This document shows positions 61,201-64,000 of a stretch of 64,000 nucleotides of DNA, in pieces; positions within the stretch are counted from its first letter, which is position 1, and the number at the start of each line of letters is the position of its first letter. The position numbers and the translations under genes were made by a program. The stretch comes from Symsagittifera roscoffensis (taxonomy: Eukaryota; Xenacoelomorpha; Acoela; Convolutidae), in contig NC_087070.1 in NCBI RefSeq assembly GCF_963678635.1, positions 33,185,955 through 33,249,954 of the forward strand, written 5' to 3'. The notes below the pieces were generated by a model that was not told the DNA's origin, did not search any database, and worked only from the letters and a program-made list of their open reading frames with translations.

Positions 61201-62390
61201 AAAGAGGCATATTCCTTGTTTGGAATTAAATTGTTTTTCTTTTTTTTTTGTTTTTTTTTAACTCGATTGCTTGCAGCATTTCAACGAAAAAAGCGGTTCC
61301 ATGTTTCGAAATAGGTTGCGTTTCCTCCTTTGTTATGCTTTGATTGAATCTGAATCCTCGAAACATCTCAAAAAAAACGGATTCGAGAATTTGAAATAGG
61401 TTGCATTTTTTACTTTGTTATGGTTTCCTATGAAACTGACTTCTTGCAGTTTTTCAAAGAAAGGGCACAATGTTGGGAAAATTGATTGCGTGTACTCCTT
61501 GGTTGTGTTCTTATTGAACCTGACTCTTGGAGAATATCAAAGAAAAACGGATTCCTTGAGTGAAAATAGTGTACTTTTCCTTCTTGTTATGTTCAATTTT
61601 GTTACTTGAACCGCTTATTTTTTTCTATCGTAAGTTGTGCACCAGTTTGTAGTCCAGGCATTGATTTTAAGTCTTGGAAAGCAGAAAAAAAATTAATTTT
61701 TGAGGTTGTAATGAGGTTGATGTAGTTTTTTCCGTAAAAATTTCAAGTACGCATGAAATTTTTGTACCAAACAATGTCTTGTAACTGAATAATAAATTCC
61801 ATGTAATTAATGAATACTTTAATTGAACCTTATTCCTCGTAGCATTTCAAGAAAAAATGGAATCCTTGTTTGGACTTAGGTTGTATTTTTTCCTTTGTTT
61901 GTTTTTCCTTTGAACTTGATTCCATGTAGCTTAACGAAAAAGGATTACAAGCATCCGATTCCCTAAAGCATTAAAAAACGGATTCTTTGTTGAAAAATGT
62001 GATTTGTCTTTTTTTTGTTATGTTTTAAATGATCCTGATTCCTCGCATTCTTTAAAAATTACGGATTTCAAAGTTAAAAAAAGCTTTTTTTTTGCTGTTT
62101 TGTTTTTTTTTGAGCCTGGTTTCTTGTAGTTTTTCAAAAAAGAGGCGTATTCCTTGTTTGGAAATAGTTTGTTTTTCTTTTTTTGTTTTATTGAACTCGA
62201 TTGCTTGCAGTATTTCCAAGAAAAAAGCGATTCCATGTTTCGAAATAGGTTGCGTTTCCTCCTTTGTTTGGAAAACTTTTTGCGTGTCCTCCTTGGTTTT
62301 GTTATTATTGAACCTAATTCCTGGAGAATTTTTGGGAAAAACGGATTCCTTGAATGGAAAAAGTGTACTTTTCCTACTTATCATGTTCAA
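58250..62390. repeat. ~84-bp minisatellite array with R pieces
   Basis: About 40 units, interrupted by R fragments at 60,655-60,865 and 61,598-61,805. A segment of about 937 bp is duplicated in tandem: ATGGTTTCCTATG with its downstream text at about 60,483 recurs near 61,420, R fragment included. The two copies are almost identical, so this is the youngest duplication seen in the window. On the minus strand, 58,520-58,116 reads three successive 27-28 residue repeats (KCCEQSCSKK, KCCKKSGPVK, KFCKKSGSKN). Confidence 0.85.
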
Positions 62391-64000
62391 TTTCATTACT
62401 TAAACCACTTATATTTTTCTATCGTAAGTTGTGCACCAGTTTTTAGTTCAGGTATTGATTTTAAGTCTTGGAAATCAGAAAAAAAGTTGATTTTGATTAA
62501 TGAGGTTGTAATGAGGTTGATGTAATTTTTCCATAAAACTTTCAAGTTCGCATGAAATTTGTGTACCAAACGTTGTCTGGTAATTGACTAATAAAACCGT
62601 TTTAAGCAGAATTTTTTCTATGGAAACGACTTTGCAGAAAAAGTTTTGTCCCCCAATGTATTGATGTTTTGGCTTGGATTCTGTTTTTTATTTGGTACCA
62701 TAACAGGCGGTACTGATGCTTGTTGCAATTCAAAATAATCAAGAAGAAACAAAAAAAATGACTTTCTTGGAGGAAATGAAAATTAAATTACTTTTTTGTC
62801 CTGTGACTCCTCAAGCACTCCTCAATCTTTTAATTTGTTCTCCCCTGATTTGCAAAGTTGCGATGGATGTCATCGACCTGGGTTTGAGCTTAGAAGGGCT
62901 CACATTGACGACAGATGAATAAACGATACATCTGAAGTTTCCATTTATTGAATATTTTTTCTTCTCCAAACCCCCATCTGCGTTCTTTTGTAACCTAAAT
63001 TTTGGTTTGTTTTTTTCCGACTGACATGAAAATTCATGCCGTTCAATTAGGCCTTGGTAAACATGTTTCGTATCCATATTTGACCTCGTAAACCCACTCA
63101 TTACACGATAAAATTAACGGCTTAGGTCCGGTGGAGGGGGGAGAAAAATTTTGCTCCTTCAAAGACTCCTTGTCATAAAAATTAAAAAAATAAGTGGTTG
63201 AAAATCTCACTGCCATAAAACCACGAGAAAAAGTTAAAGAACTCATTGACAAAAAATTTAAAAAAACAGCTTAAAAACAAGGATTGAGCAAAAGAAATAT
63301 TCTCAATTGAAAAATTACTATAATCATTTAAACAATTGGTTATGCGGTGCATTGGAGACAATAAACAGGCATCATACTTGCTTGAGTATCGATATCATGA
63401 AAAACTGTCTTATTAATTATTAAAACCCATTGAGAGCAATCAAAATAAAAATTGACAACATTAAAAGCAACATTTGATGTTTAGAAAAAATCTGAGGAGT
63501 TGAAGAATAATACCAGAAGCTTTTTTAGTTATGAGCGATAAGTTGCTGCACCGGAGCTTAATGGAAGATAACCAAATATTTTCGGTGCCTATATTTGATT
63601 TAAAAAATCGATTATAATCAATTCAAAATAGACTGATTTGCGGTTTTGCCATTCAAGCAACATCATGCATTGTAAAATTATTATAATAGAACCTTTTTGT
63701 TTCGACTTTTGTAACAAAAGTAACGGAAAACTTGTGCTCGGGGTGGTTTATTTCTTCAAACCAATTTCGACTATTTTATTAGCCAATTTTGGCAGGATTT
63801 CTCTATATCATTCATTCAATAGGTTGGGTTGCCCTGAAAAAAGTTGTCGCCATATAATATTTCACCTGTGATCTTTTTTCGTAAAGTTATTTGGGTTTGA
63901 AAACTGCCTTTTTGGCCAATTTGGACAACTAACGCGCAAAGTATTTCGCGCTGTTAACGCGCAAGCGGAAATTCAATCCCTTGGAGTAATCGTTCCAAAC
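62390..64000. repeat. Repeat R, long copy 2, running into the foldback arm
   Basis: Parallels 39,405-40,790 in order and orientation. It contains about 250 bp (63,528-63,776) absent from copy 1 and ends, at the window edge, inside sequence equal to the left arm of the foldback element (AACTAACGCGCAAAG, TTAACGCGCAAGCGGAAATTC). R and the foldback arm are therefore one unit in both places. Confidence 0.8.
62398..63101 (-). pseudogene. Decayed ORF of repeat R, copy 2
   Basis: Corresponds to the minus-strand remnant at 39,419-40,130. The frame from 63,101 starts GFTRSNMDTKHVYQGLIERH, the same as the first piece of copy 1, and stays open for 96 codons, partly out of the ancestral frame. The VDDIHRNFANQGRTN and KIEECLRSHRTKK pieces lie in another frame with stops. 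Copy 1 is better preserved in the middle part, this copy at the 5' end. Family unknown. Confidence 0.35.

Larger units (their letters stand above)
53220..61700. repeat. Composite block duplicated in tandem, offset about 4.24 kb
   Basis: The order [tail of the 2.7-kb unit]-[~84-bp array]-[R piece] occurs from 53,220 to 57,452 and again from about 57,460. GGTTGTTCATTGATTT lies at about 53,226 and 57,470. Within the arrays the offset shrinks (for example 55,321 matches 58,972, offset 3,651), so units were gained or lost after duplication. Confidence 0.7.

Noticed and set aside
22664-62390. CRISPR array
   Set aside because: Repeats are directly adjacent degenerate units with no unique spacers and no cas genes, in a eukaryotic context.
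1-64000. Bacterial or phage origin, or a defence or biosynthetic gene cluster
   Set aside because: No operons, no ribosome-binding sites and no intact genes; the repeats and relics are of eukaryotic type.

Overview
The window is eukaryotic, AT-rich, and consists almost entirely of repeats and decayed coding sequence. I find no intact protein-coding gene longer than about 120 codons, no rRNA or convincing tRNA, and nothing prokaryotic (no operons, no CRISPR). Very long tandem arrays, satellite DNA, a Gag-like retroelement remnant, a decayed family B DNA polymerase and splice-like exon edges point to an invertebrate animal genome in a repeat-rich, probably heterochromatic region. The PolB family is one I associate with cnidarians and other invertebrates, so a cnidarian-like source is my best guess, held weakly.

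Layout. (1) 1-195: five short repeats of about 30 bp closed by a near-perfect palindrome. (2) About 300-12,420: ten copies of a degenerate 1.2-1.9 kb unit carrying a C2H2 zinc-finger plus acidic coiled-coil exon; only some copies keep the finger. (3) 13,457-15,917: a PolB pseudogene with motifs A, B and C all damaged. (4) 19,926-26,213: a decayed retrotransposon gag, tandemly duplicated with an offset of 3,111 bp, each copy ending in a piece of an ~84-bp minisatellite. (5) 27,537-36,430: a ~172-bp satellite with about 39 monomers, punctuated by a leader and trailer module, sitting inside the ~84-bp array. (6) 36,430-39,400: ~84-bp array. (7) 39,400-40,650: repeat 'R' with a decayed minus-strand ORF. 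(8) 40,650-41,890: a foldback element with long imperfect inverted repeats. (9) 43,750-45,590: Ser/Thr/Pro/Asn-rich minus-strand ORF remnants. (10) 46,872-53,900: three tandem copies of a 2.7-kb unit, again with a minus-strand Ser/Gln/Pro-rich ORF. (11) 53,220-64,000: a further block of [tail of the 2.7-kb unit]-[~84-bp array]-[R], duplicated in tandem with an offset near 4.24 kb and ending in a second long R copy.

The ~84-bp minisatellite links the right-hand two thirds of the window: it abuts the gag remnants, surrounds the satellite, and lies between the 2.7-kb unit and R in each composite copy. The most economical reading is that 2.7-kb unit, minisatellite and R are parts of one large, repeatedly duplicated element whose genes lie on the minus strand. 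That is inference. I did not find a working, previously undescribed system; the most unusual items are the satellite with its conserved leader and trailer, the 28-codon periodicity of the minisatellite, and the zinc-finger array in which one subfamily has exchanged a zinc ligand for a consensus-like splice donor.
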